Part shown: positions 54,915-64,000 of the stretch, piece after piece
Position numbering within the stretch: position 1 is the first letter of the stretch
Layout: each line of letters begins with the position of its first letter
Source of the DNA: Eutreptiella sp. 'Long Island Sound 2002'
Lineage: Eukaryota; Euglenozoa; Euglenophyceae; Eutreptiales; Eutreptiaceae
Direction of reading: 5' to 3'
Length of the DNA stretch: 64,000 bases
NCBI GenBank assembly: GCA_964036045.1
Contig: OZ038394.1
Location: 1,056,805-1,120,804, forward strand
Position numbers and translations under genes: made by a program
The notes under the pieces: generated by a model
Seen by the model: the letters and a program-made list of their open reading frames with translations, nothing else
Database searches by the model: none
What the model was told of the DNA's origin: nothing

Positions 54915-55722
54915 AGTGAGATTGAGCCCCATGGAGTATATATTTTGAACTCAGAGTGTACTTTATTTGAACTCAGAGCAGATTCAGATCAATCATCATC
55001 ATTCATCATCATCATCATTCATCATGCATCATGTGTCACGTGTCATGCATCATGTGTCATGACATGCTGGCGCCCTAGCATGTGTTTTTCACATTCCAAC
55101 CCAAAACTTCACTTTCGCTCAGAACTAACACAACCACAACCCTACTCTTATAGGTTCCTAAGAAGGTTATACTATTCATTTTTCATAACTCTTTGAATTT
55201 GGATGATCACATTTTTGACATCATGGATTGTCATGCATGTCATGCATGATCGACTCATTTTGTGAGTGATACCACACATACTACCTTCGAAGGAGTCTAA
55301 GGCCCCTAAGGGACCTCTATATACTCTACAACCCTTTTCCATGGTTGTCCCTACTTCTACATGTATTTTAATGCCTATTTGGTGGGTCCCAAGCATGTTT
55401 CATGTATTGGGGGATCCCAAGAGTATACCTAAGCCTAAGCCAAGCCCCAAACACAAGAGGAGAGAAGAGAGAAAGATAGAGGAGAGGCGCCTGGCGGCGA
55501 CACCAGGGAGCACGTGGTGCTTCCTAGGTAAGTCCTAACTAGGTGTATTTTACTACAAGAGGCATATTTGTATGGTGAGAGTGGAAGAGAGGTAAGGAGT
55601 GAACATGAGTGTAAATAATGATTGTGTTTCATAGTCCCTTTTTTGCTATGGACTAAGCTGGAAGACTACAATACTATGAGCCCATTACTTTGCTGTTGTT
55701 GAGGAGGGTGCCAAATCTAACT
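54915..55722 (+). repeat. 3' LTR of element E
   Basis: 808 bp, about 99% identical to the 5' LTR, followed by TSD GTGCA. Confidence 0.95.
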
Positions 55723-55727
55723 GTGCA

Positions 55728-56421
55728 CATGACAACCCTTCCTCCCTCATAAGCGATTTTGGTTAGAACCTTCGCGAGCAGGGAGAAGGGGGGGTTAGCA
55801 TACGCTAGGCCCATTGCTTTCCAGAAGAAACGGAAAGCATTGTTCAATTGTTTCGAGCAGTACAACTGCATGATGTGCTGTTGTTGGCTCGCAAACAATT
55901 CCACCTGGATCTCATCCAGGTTTACCTGAAGGGCCGCCAGTCCATTTTCAAGAACGTGACGGGCCAATTGGTAGTTTTCAGTACGATAGTTAGTCTTGGA
56001 TGCATAGCGCAGTCCAGACTCTTTTCGTCCTGACAGCTCCAAAGGTACGGAGAATAGCCCACTGCCAAAGTCGCAGTGCAAAGAATAGGGGCGCTGGAGA
56101 GACAGCATTTTTACCTGGGGGTTTCTTCGTAGGAAGTCGGTGCCAATGACGATGTCAAAGGCGTCGGTGTCCAGCACTCTGCAGTGTTGGGTCACGGTTT
56201 CGTCGCCCAGACATATAGTCACATCGACCCCCCCCAAAGGAATGGATGGTACGCCCATCCCCTACTCTTATGGCCACGGTCTTAGTTTTCTTGAAAGTCC
56301 TTAGCAGGCGCCGGGCCACTATGGAAAGTGTTGCACCGGTGTCAAGCACCGCTCGAATAACCTGATCCCCGATTTTCACAAGGATCCAGAAAACCAAGTC
56401 CTCCTCTTCGGAGCCGCCCCC
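55728..56421 (-). pseudogene. pol: Element D pol, protease and methyltransferase-like N-terminal part
   Basis: In frame with gag across TAG 56422-56424. LVFWILVKIGDQ and AVLDTGATLSIVARRLL are the protease start; GVDVTICLG...VIGTDF continues one frame over, because a run of eight G (about 56229-56236) shifts the frame. The added domain reads VELFASQQQHIMQLYC, LAYANPPFSLLAKVLTK and GGRVVMCT, where E inserted. The rest is at 44213-43196. Confidence 0.85.
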
Positions 56422-58245
56422 CTACTCCTCATCAGGGAACTTGACATCCACCCCTGCAGCAATGAGGGACCTGGCCATCCAGGCCAAGCGCCTCTTCTTG
56501 GAATTATTCCCCTCAGGGGTAGCGTTATCCCCTTGGGGGCGCTTCTTGGGGTCACCTGCGGCAGGAGAGGGTGTAGCAGCAGGAGTGGGTGTAGCAACGG
56601 GCGCTGATGAGCGCCTCTGGGGGTTAGGGGGTCCATTTTTGCCACCCCCCTTGCCACCTCCTTTACCACCTTTATCCCCATTCGGGGGATTTCTGGCGGG
56701 TGTTTGGGTCTTCTGGCGTTTTGCCTCCTGACGCTTGAGTTTGTCACTCTCGCGTTTCTTTATGTTGCATTCGTCCTCGTAGTGACGACGTTTGCCACAA
56801 TAGCCACAGGTGATGGTACACCTGAAATGGTCTTGATGGGTCACAGGTTTCCCATCCTTGGTATGCTGCTGTCGTTTCATCTGCAGCATACAGCTACTGC
56901 GGTGATTGCAGTCAGAGGCATGACAAGGCCCCCCCTTGTCATTGACAGGTTTGCAGTAGAACAGAGGGGGTGTACCTGCATCAGGATTAACCTCATTCAT
57001 GGCACGTAGGTTACCCCTCCCCTTACCACCTCCCTGGTTGGTGTTACTGGGATTTTTAGGCCCTTTCCCTTCGCCACGATCGGGGGTAGGGGTACCACCT
57101 CGCCCCAAGTGCTTCTTGAGGAATTTCTGCATGTGGGAGTCATTCTCCCTCTCAAGAGCCAGCTCAATCAAGAGGTCCACCAGTTCATCGTACGAGTGGG
57201 TCCGACTCTTCCTCTCAGAGGTAGAGCGGCAATCATTTCACGTGCGTTGGGGGATCTTACTCATGAGCCACAGGTGGGGCTCAGTGGCCCCGTAGGAGCC
57301 AACATTCATCCGCGAAAACAGACACTCCAAGTCGCACACGTATTCAGAGATTAGCGCAGCGGAAGGAAACTCAGGGAGCATAGGTAGCTCCTCTATGTGT
57401 GTGCGCACACTGAGGTCAGTCTCATAGACTGGGAATGTTTTCTCCAACCTCAGGAGTACCTCTGCCCAGGTGGAACAGGTTTTCACAATCTGTTTCACCT
57501 GTTTTTGCAAAAATTTCTGTTTGCATGAGCGTTTCAGCAGTGAGCATTTGGTGGCCACCTCCACATGGAATTGGCCAGTCAGCAAAAGGAACTCAGCAAA
57601 TTCTTCTGCCCATTCGGGCAGATTTTTGGGGTCGAACTCCGGCAGTTCCAGCTGGATGTTCGCCTGGGCAATAGGTCTGCCCGTCTTCCCACCCCCCGGA
57701 GTTAGGCCTGAAGGCGACACGCCGGCAAGAGGTGCCAGGGCTGACAGCCCTCTTTTCTCAATCTCTGTGACAGGCACGTCCTGTAGTTCAGCCATGGGCA
57801 CTGTCCTGGCACGGGGGTAAAAGGGGCTGGGGCAGGTGACCTTAGGCAACAGCCTTGAGACCCTTGATCTCTTAAGATCATCGGCCAGGGTACTCAGTCT
57901 GGGAGAGGGGGAGGACAACTCTGGCTTGGGTAAGGGTTCTGCAATACCCAGTTTCGCCTTAATGGCCTCCGATAGGGCCGTCACGTCTGGATCTTCTGAT
58001 CCAGACAGAAGTTTGGCGGACAGTTCGGCCGTATGATCCAGGGCACCGTAGGTTGGCCTTGGATGATGTTGTTCCTCAACCCGAGTTGGGTCCACTTCGG
58101 GAGCCCCTGGAGTTGGACAACATGCTCTTGGATACTCGGGTCTCGGTCGTCTTGGCAGGGATGCTGTCTCGGCTCTGTCGGACGGCGGGCCAGAGTGCGT
58201 GTAGGACCCTAGGTCCGTACGTGGTCTGGATCCGTGTACTGCCAA
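56422..58245 (-). pseudogene. gag: Element D gag, capsid and nucleocapsid
   Basis: One frame with a TGA at 57238-57240 where A has Trp (A: PRELWDECRST; D: PQRT-stop-NDCRST). Capsid-like LPEFDPKNLPEWAEEFAEFL and PVYETDLSVRTHIEEL. The nucleocapsid has a C-x11-H-x3-C-x5-C group and CGYCGKRRHYEDEC, then KGGKGGGKGGGKNG-type basic repeats. Ends GVDVKFPDEE-TAG-GGG, and pol is in the same frame. Confidence 0.85.
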
Positions 58246-58662
58246 TTACTCCTCCCCATCTTCTCCACGAATGGATTTGTAGTACTCCTCATGGAGGATG
58301 TATTCATCCATCTTCTTCCTCAGCTCCTCGTATTCCTCAGGGCTTCCAATCGCTGTTGAGGATGATGCTGGACAGGCGGATCGGGAAACTGAGGCTGCTA
58401 CGCGCCTGTGGAGATGAGAGAGGCTGTCTCCACCGTGAGCCGCTAAGGCCTCGGTGGTAAGGATTTTATTTTCTTCCGCCCTTCTGCGATCTGGATCTCC
58501 TTGGGACCCAGATGCGCCACTGAGATGTTGTGGAACTCGGTAAGGTGGTTCACTCATAGGGTGGGCCATGCTGCCCATTTGTACTTGGACAGTTCTTATG
58601 GGCCAGGTCCTGACGCTTGGAGTGGACATGATGAACTTGTTGTTGAGCTTTGTGTGCTGCAC
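58246..58662 (-). CDS. gag: Element D gag N-terminal ORF
   Basis: 128 codons from ATG 58629; the frame is open to 58662. It ends in TAA 58246-58248 after EEYYKSIRGEDGEE, and the capsid reading continues in the same frame directly after. The ORF starts about 80 bases after the LTR. The stop may be a mutation, or parallel the leader-ORF stop of B. Confidence 0.6.
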   Translation of the reverse strand: MQHTKLNNKFIMSTPSVRTWPIRTVQVQMGSMAHPMSEPPYRVPQHLSGASGSQGDPDRRRAEENKILTTEALAAHGGDSLSHLHRRVAASVSRSACPASSSTAIGSPEEYEELRKKMDEYILHEEYYKSIRGEDGEE

Positions 58663-58701
58663 TTCTTCTCAGGGTCGGTTCAAAAGGTCACAAGGGACTG
58701 T

Positions 58702-58711
58702 CTCTGCTACC
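58702..58711 (-). other. Primer-binding site of element D
   Basis: On the minus strand GGTAGCAGAG directly follows the 5' LTR end, as in E and B. Confidence 0.85.
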
Positions 58712-59420
58712 GGAAAGATGTCCTTGATTTCTGCCCTAGATATTTTGATGAAATCCTGCAGGTTTTGAAGTTGTCAACCCAAACCAAAGCAGCAAGTAGA
58801 GCAAGAACAGGATGTGGATCGAATCAATGATTGGTTTTGGAATCCAGTGTAACACAGACGGGCTGCAGAGAGACAATGCAGGTTTATACACAAAGATTCA
58901 ATCACAAATGGATAATACAAAAGATTTTATATGAAAATTGGACTGACTCAGGCCTCCAAGATAGCATTAGGCACTTCATGTGCACTCTTTTGGGTGAAAT
59001 GGTGCTGGTTAGGAATGTGGGGCATAGATGTCAGGCCAACACAGAAAATGACTTGGCCAAGCAACTGAATTCAGAAACAGTTGAAAAGTAGAACCACAAT
59101 AAGTGGTAGTAACAATTGAGTATAGGGGTCTTGGGGTGGGAGACCACTAGGCTTAACCTCCAAGGCCTAAAGCATGAAATGCCTATTTTATTTCGGTATA
59201 TCCTCCATGAGGGAAGGTACCTCCGCTCAGTTGAGTGGTAGGGGTGAACTTCATGGGGGGCTAGGGTCACAACCCTAGTTACTTTGAGAAAGTGTACTTT
59301 GGGCTACAAAAGAGAGATAAAAATACTTAAGTTAGTTTTAGCATCAACAAAAGGGTTTTAAGGGGGGCTTGGCCTGGATCAAGCCCTCCAAGAAAGACAT
59401 GGCAGTGACTTTTTCTTACT
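58712..59420 (-). repeat. 5' LTR of element D
   Basis: 709 bp, partner of 36837-37545. Followed by AAGAG, the TSD. Confidence 0.92.
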
Positions 59421-59425
59421 AAGAG

Positions 59426-62400
59426 AGGTAGATCTTAAGCTCATGAAGAGCGTGTGGGGCGCCCATGTGAGGACCCCAGAGGGGGACGAGCTCTCGGAGG
59501 AATGTGTATGTGAACCCCCTCGAGCGTGCCTATGTTGCCATCGTTCATCGGAGATGGTCGAACAAGACCTCCTATATGCCTACCAAGGGTTGAAGGACAC
59601 TACCAAGGGCGAAGAGTCGGTGGAGGATCACCTCCTGACGTCTCTTACTCAGGGGGCAAGCAACTTACACTCTGACGCGGACATGGTGTACACATGGAGG
59701 ACAAGATCAAGCTATTGGACCCGCGGGTGCAGAAGCTTATAAGGACCTATCTGGAGGTGTTCGGAGAACTACGCCCTCCAGCTTCATGTGACAAGCTGGT
59801 ACAGATGGACCTCAAGCTGAAACCCGAGTTCGTGGGTCACAAGATCCGGAGGAGACCCTATCCAGCTCCTAAAGAGCAGGCCGACGAGATTGAGCGACAG
59901 ATACAAGAATGTATCGACGCTGGCCTAGTCCTGGAGTACAAGGACGGGGACTACCCCCTACACTGCAGCCGCTGTTTCCTGGTGGCTAAACCTGGGTCTA
60001 CAGCCAAACGGCTGGTAGTGGACTACGGAGAGCTGAACAAGAAAACGCTGAACCACTCAGGGTGCATTCCTAATATGGAGTCTACCCTTGAGAAGATAGC
60101 CTCCTGTCGCTACAAGACTAAGATGGACAAGAGGAGCGGATTCTGGCAAGTGGACCTGACGCCCAACGCTCAGGAGCTACTGGCCTTCATCACCCCTCAG
60201 GGGAGGGTGTTCAAGTGGAAGGTCATGCCATTTGGCGTGGCCAACGCACCCGCTCTATTCCAAGAGCTGATGAACAAGATCTTGTCCATCCTACGAAGGA
60301 GACCTAAGGTGCAGGAACTTATATCCCGTGGGGCCCAGATGGAAGCACACATCGACGATGTATGCCTCGGGACCAATACCCAGGAGGACCACCTAATCCT
60401 CTTGGGTGAGTTCTTTGCGGTCTGCCAGGAGATCCACACACGACTCAAGCTGGAGAAGTGTGAGTTCATGCAGGAGACCATGCAGTACCTGGGGTTTGAC
60501 GTTGGCTATGGGTGGTGGACCCCGGCGGCCTCTAAGGCCAAACCCCTGATGGATGCTAAGGTACGACACGAAGACCCCAAGAAAGGACTTCATGATGTAC
60601 GCAGTTTCATTGCGGCGTGCAACTTCCATCGCCGCCATATCAAAAGCTTCACCTACACCAGCGCCATTCTGACGGACTTGATCAAGAAGAGTACTACTTG
60701 GCGCTGGGGCCCACAAGAGCAACAAGCGTTTGACCAGCTCAAAGACAAAGTGGCCAACGCTAAGTGCCTGGGCGTGCCTAAGGCACAAGGGGATATTATC
60801 CTGGTGACTGACGCCAGCAATGTGGGCGGTGGTGGAACGTTGTTCCAATGACAAGCACTAGAGAAGGAGGAGTTCGACTCGGCCATTTCCCAATGGGGGA
60901 CAGAAGGTCTCAACCGAGATGGAACCCTCAAGCACAGCTACCCTGACGACAAGTGGGTCCTAGTACCTCTGGGCCACTGGAACTGGAAGTGGAACCAGGC
61001 CAGGGGGAACTACTCCACCTATGAGCAGGAATTGCTCGCGGGTATGCTGGTGCTATCCTCACAATCACGACTGTTGGGGAGTATTCCTGTGGTCTGGCTG
61101 TGCGACCAAGAGCTGGTCCGCACTTTCCAGAAGGGTCCCCCACCTGAGAAGGCCAAGCTACGGCGCTGGTGGACCTACCTCAGTCAACTACGGCTGACGG
61201 TACACCATATCCAGGGAGTGAAGAATGAGTGTGCAGACTACATCAGCCGCAACAACTTCGACGCCCTGATTGGTGCCCGGTCTGAAGCGCTGGCTAAGGA
61301 GGCGTTCAGCCGCATGGACGTCCACTTGGACCTCAACATGACGATGATACGCCCCCTGGATTGACTCCAACAATCGGAGTACCTGAAGGAGTTTGGGGAT
61401 ATCTACAAGCGCCTGGAGAAACGCCTTGAACCCCTCCTGGTCAACCAAGATCAGTGGAAGAGGGACAAGAGCTACCTCTGGCACGAGGACCGCATCGTGG
61501 TGCCTAGTGACAGAGTCTCAGCGCTGCTGTAGTGGACCCATGAGTCCAGCGGTCATGTGGGTGCTGACCGTACCCTGAGGCTGTTCAAGCAGTGGTTCCA
61601 CACTACGTGGACTGACGACCAACTACGGAAAACCCTCGAGCCTATCGTGGACAAGTGCCCTTGCAGGTCCTGCAAACCAGGGGATATCAGGGACAGAGGT
61701 CTCTACTCGACCCTGCCCATTCCTCACTGTGCTAACAGTGTTCTATACGTGGACTACACGGAGATGCCGAAGTTCGGGGGCTATGACTTCGCCCTCGTTG
61801 TAACCTGTGGGTTGACCAGGTTTACCAGGGTGTTCCCATGTACCAAGCACATTACCGGAAAGGAGACTATCAAGATACTCCTGGAGGAGTGGTTTTGTGT
61901 CTATGGGGCGCCCAAGGAGATGAACTCCGATGAGGACGTACGAGTACGCTCAGATACCGGCTGGTACAAGAGGGTTCTGAGGTCCCTCAATGTCCAGGTG
62001 TCTACGGGGATCCCCTAATCGCACACGAGCAACCCCCTATGTGAGCGACAGATCCGTGTCCTCAAGGAGAATGTAAGGATATGGTGCAAAACTGAACGCA
62101 CCAGAGACTGGGTGAGACTACTCCCCGTCATATCCTTGATGATGAACTCCCAAGAGAGTTCAGCTACTGGCTACTCGCCCCATGAGCTATTCCTAGGGCG
62201 CCCGGCGTGGTTCCTACATGCCCCCTATCCAGAGGACACCCATTCTTCTGTGGGTGAATGGGTCCAAGAGCAACAAGCGAAGGTGGACAAGGCCAAGGCT
62301 ATGCTCCAGAGAGTGAGGGAGCGTCAGTGGAACAAGAAGAACAAGCACCGAGTACCGGCCACCTACCAAGAGGGGGACTGGGTGCTGGTGCACTACAGTC

Positions 62401-62924
62401 GACTACCCGCCTGGCCACGCTCTACCAGCGATGACCCATACTTCAGGCCGTACAAGGGACTATCAGTGGATGGACACCGTATCACCGTGCGGTGTTCTCC
62501 CCGTCTACGGGGGACCCTGGTGTGCGCTGCTCAACATCTGAAGCGCTACTATGATCCTGAAGACCTCTGTGGGGAAGAATGGGAGCTTAACGACGAGGAG
62601 ATCGCCGCCCTAGACCTACAAGGGGCTGCCAGCCCTATGGAAGTTGAAGGGGGACTCCCCGACATGAACGCCGAGGAGATGGCTAAGGAGGGCTTCTACC
62701 TGGTGAAGAGTGTCCTACGCCACCGCTATCACCAGGGTTGGCGCTTCCTCACCCTCTGGGAAGGGTTTGGAGTCGAAGAGGCCACCTGGGAGCCCTTCTC
62801 TGCGTTTGTTCTACCTGAGGGACGCCTAAACTCAGTTCTGGTTGACTACTTGTCCCAGAACAACCTTGGTGAGTTGCTGAGGCTCGCTGAGACGCTTGCC
62901 TCCAAGACTAAAGCTAGGGACTGA
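59426..62924 (+). pseudogene. pol: Element A pol: linker, RT, RNase H, integrase, chromodomain
   Basis: Resumes after D. The linker (QGASNLHSDADMV) shifts frame near 59690 into RT: MDKRSGFWQVDLT, VMPFGVANAPALFQE, EAHIDDVCLGT (HIDD). RNase H: LVTDASNVGGGGTLFQ, TYEQELLAGM, LCDQELVRTF, NECADYISRN. Integrase finger SSGHVG...CPCRSC; core YVDYTEMPKFGG, NSDEDVRVRS, PLCERQIR. Chromodomain LRHRYHQGWRFLTLWEGFGV, then EATWEPFSAF. Stops in the single frame after 59694: TGA 60849 (Trp in D and E), TGA 61362, TAG 61530 (Gln in D), TAA 62016 (Tyr in D). Confidence 0.88.
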
Positions 62925-64000
62925 GCCTTACCCCTAAGTGTGCTACGTATGTCTGTGTGTGTCTCACTTCTCTCCCGGGCGTGGCTCCCGAATCAACGGG
63001 CTTCGCTGATGTCGGACCGAAGGTCCTAGTCAGTTACTCGTACCACTCCTATGGCGCCCAATTTCTGTGCTGGCACCTATCCGTGAGGGCAGACAGCAAA
63101 AGCCCTACCTACTAGAGGGGAGGGGTGGCCAAGTGTGCTAAGGGCATACAAAACGCCCATTTTTGCTAAAGGCCAAAAGCTAACGCACCCCCCTGCCCAC
63201 GAGGAAAAGCACGCGGGACAGGAGACACCACTACTGTACACACCCTGCCTACAGTGGCACCATCCTGGTGGGCGAGCACTTCTGCAACTGGCTCAAGCCC
63301 CCACTCAGGATTACCACTCCTACACTCACGCTCTACTGGGTGTTGTTGGAGATCAAGTCGTGAGTCCTAATGACCCTCCTGTGAAGAAGACAAGAGAACA
63401 CAGCGCTGCTAAGCAACTGTGGCCTAACAGGGACGCCACATTGCGTTTCCCTGCTAGGGCTTGGAGGGAAGGGGTGCTCTTGTTGCGTGCACAGCGTGGA
63501 TGTCGATGGAGTCCAACTGCCCTCGCCACTCCTAGCTGAGGTGCAGTCAATTGTTTGTGTGATCAGCGCCCTTGTTTAGCAGGGCAAGAAACAAATGGCA
63601 CGCTGCTGCACCAATCACCCTACCTGCCCACCTGTAAAGCAAAGGCCAATGAAGGGGTGTTTGCGGCTGAGGAACCAAGCCACACACCACGTATTATACG
63701 CTTCTCAGTGTGACCCATAATACACTGTCCTCAAACACGCCCTGTCAAGCAAGCAAGCGTTAAGAGACTCCTCAGGTTCTCTTAAAGAACGTACCGAGGA
63801 GCCCCTGGGTAACCTAAACAAGGTTTACCGTGCGCATTTCGCGTGGCCTACCCTTTAATGCGTGTGTGAATGCACGAGCATGCAGGAGTTTGCGAACAAC
63901 CTGGTCCAATCTTGCTGCCTAATCTTACCCTCAATCACGAACTCTACCAGGGGGTGGCCCCACCTGGGCTTACCTACCTTACTCATCCCTGGAGAGAGAG
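62925..64000 (+). other. 3' region of element A, running off the window
   Basis: Non-coding. It aligns in reverse complement with 38700-39780 of D, including GTGTCTCACTTCTC..., the GGCGCCCAATTTCTGTGC block, and TAATACACTGTCC near 63720. The 3' LTR is not reached. Confidence 0.7.

Larger units (their letters stand above)
44219..55722 (+). mobile_element. LTR retrotransposon E (Ty3-like), youngest insertion, coding frames broken
   Basis: 808-bp LTRs (AGTGAG...CTAACT) at 44219-45026 and 54915-55722. Perfect TSD GTGCA at 44214-44218 and 55723-55727; removal restores D's pol frame. The primer site abuts the 5' LTR and a G8 tract the 3' LTR. About 6 LTR differences by eye. Order: gag, nucleocapsid, protease, methyltransferase-like, RT, RNase H, integrase, chromodomain, 2.4-kb 3' region. 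The coding part has in-frame stops at 46720, 47967, 48126 and 51392 and a frameshift near 49609, so it probably moved using proteins from another copy. Confidence 0.95.
36837..59420 (-). mobile_element. LTR retrotransposon D (Ty3-like), interrupted by E
   Basis: LTRs of 709 bp at 36837-37545 and 58712-59420 start AGTAAG on the minus strand. Flanks are AAGGG (36832-36836) and AAGAG (59421-59425), a TSD with one mismatch; removing D and one copy puts A's pol back in frame. The primer site is next to the right LTR and a GGGG tract next to the left one. Internal order on the minus strand: gag (58662-56422), protease and methyltransferase-like (56421-55728), insertion of E, then the rest of pol (44213-40109) and a 2.5-kb 3' region. 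About 13 differences between LTRs by eye, so D is older than B and E. Confidence 0.92.
20155..64000 (+). mobile_element. LTR retrotransposon A (Ty3-like), host of the nest; 3' end outside window
   Basis: Order on the plus strand: 5' LTR, primer site, gag (21047-21679 joined to 33527-35248), protease and methyltransferase-like part (35249-36836), RT to chromodomain (59426-62924), and long 3' region. It is interrupted by B (21680-33521) and D (36837-59420), the latter containing E. A and D are related: gag, pol and about 1.1 kb of the 3' region align. The 3' LTR must lie beyond position 64000, so the left LTR boundary (AGTAAG) is inferred from D's LTR start and from the interrupted tandem repeat. 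Confidence 0.75.

Noticed and set aside
47967-60851. UGA read as tryptophan in this genome
   Set aside because: Two TGA codons fall at conserved Trp, but TAG and TAA also interrupt the same genes, TGA ends apparently real frames, and the intact host gene and B pol use TGG; decay is simpler.

Overview
The window is repeat-dominated nuclear DNA from a eukaryote, most likely a microbial alga or protist. It has one convincing host gene (single exon, 1076 codons); almost everything else is retroelement sequence at different stages of decay. The lineage cannot be fixed from sequence. The chromodomain-bearing Ty3-like elements, the Penelope-like fragment, the G-rich RT/RNase H element and the three-domain sugar enzyme all fit a large algal or dinoflagellate-type genome. 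There is no bacterial gene organisation, no rRNA and no CRISPR array. Layout: 1-4250 is a very G-rich, decayed RT/RNase H retroelement whose frame changes coincide with long G runs. 4251-6400 holds an RNase HI relic and otherwise nothing recognised. 6413-9643 encodes a predicted secreted or membrane-targeted fusion of an SDR/epimerase-like domain, a TylCIII-type C-methyltransferase and a GT2-like glycosyltransferase. 9738-14760 contains two diverged direct repeats flanking a Penelope-like RT relic with a hammerhead-like motif, a pentanucleotide satellite and a small Ty3 fragment. 16190-19312 is bounded by two inverted clusters of a GCTCCTCAGGAGC palindrome. 19798-20143 is a tandem repeat. From 20155 to the window end there is a nested stack of four LTR retrotransposons. 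A (+, 20155 to beyond 64000) is the host element. B (-, 21680-33521, TSD CTGAG) sits in the gag of A. D (-, 36837-59420, TSD AAGGG/AAGAG) sits in the pol of A, just after its protease/methyltransferase-like part. E (+, 44219-55722, TSD GTGCA) sits in the pol of D. The B and E junctions restore the host reading frame exactly when the element and one TSD are removed; the D junction also restores it. By-eye LTR differences (D about 1.8%, B about 1.0%, E about 0.7%) agree with the nesting order. All four are Ty3-like: gag, protease, RT, RNase H, integrase, chromodomain. All carry an additional domain between protease and RT with ELFAS/DAFAN...NPPF motifs, resembling the Dam-like N6-adenine methyltransferase domain known from DIRS elements. 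In A, B and D gag and pol lie in one frame separated by a stop codon, which suggests readthrough. All four have a primer site GGTAGCA(G)AG, matching the 3' end of an initiator tRNA-Met. B is the best preserved: its first ORF starts inside the 5' LTR and runs through the primer site, its gag has an RRM-like segment, and its pol is split by a 1026-bp GC-rich insert between 529-bp direct duplicates.
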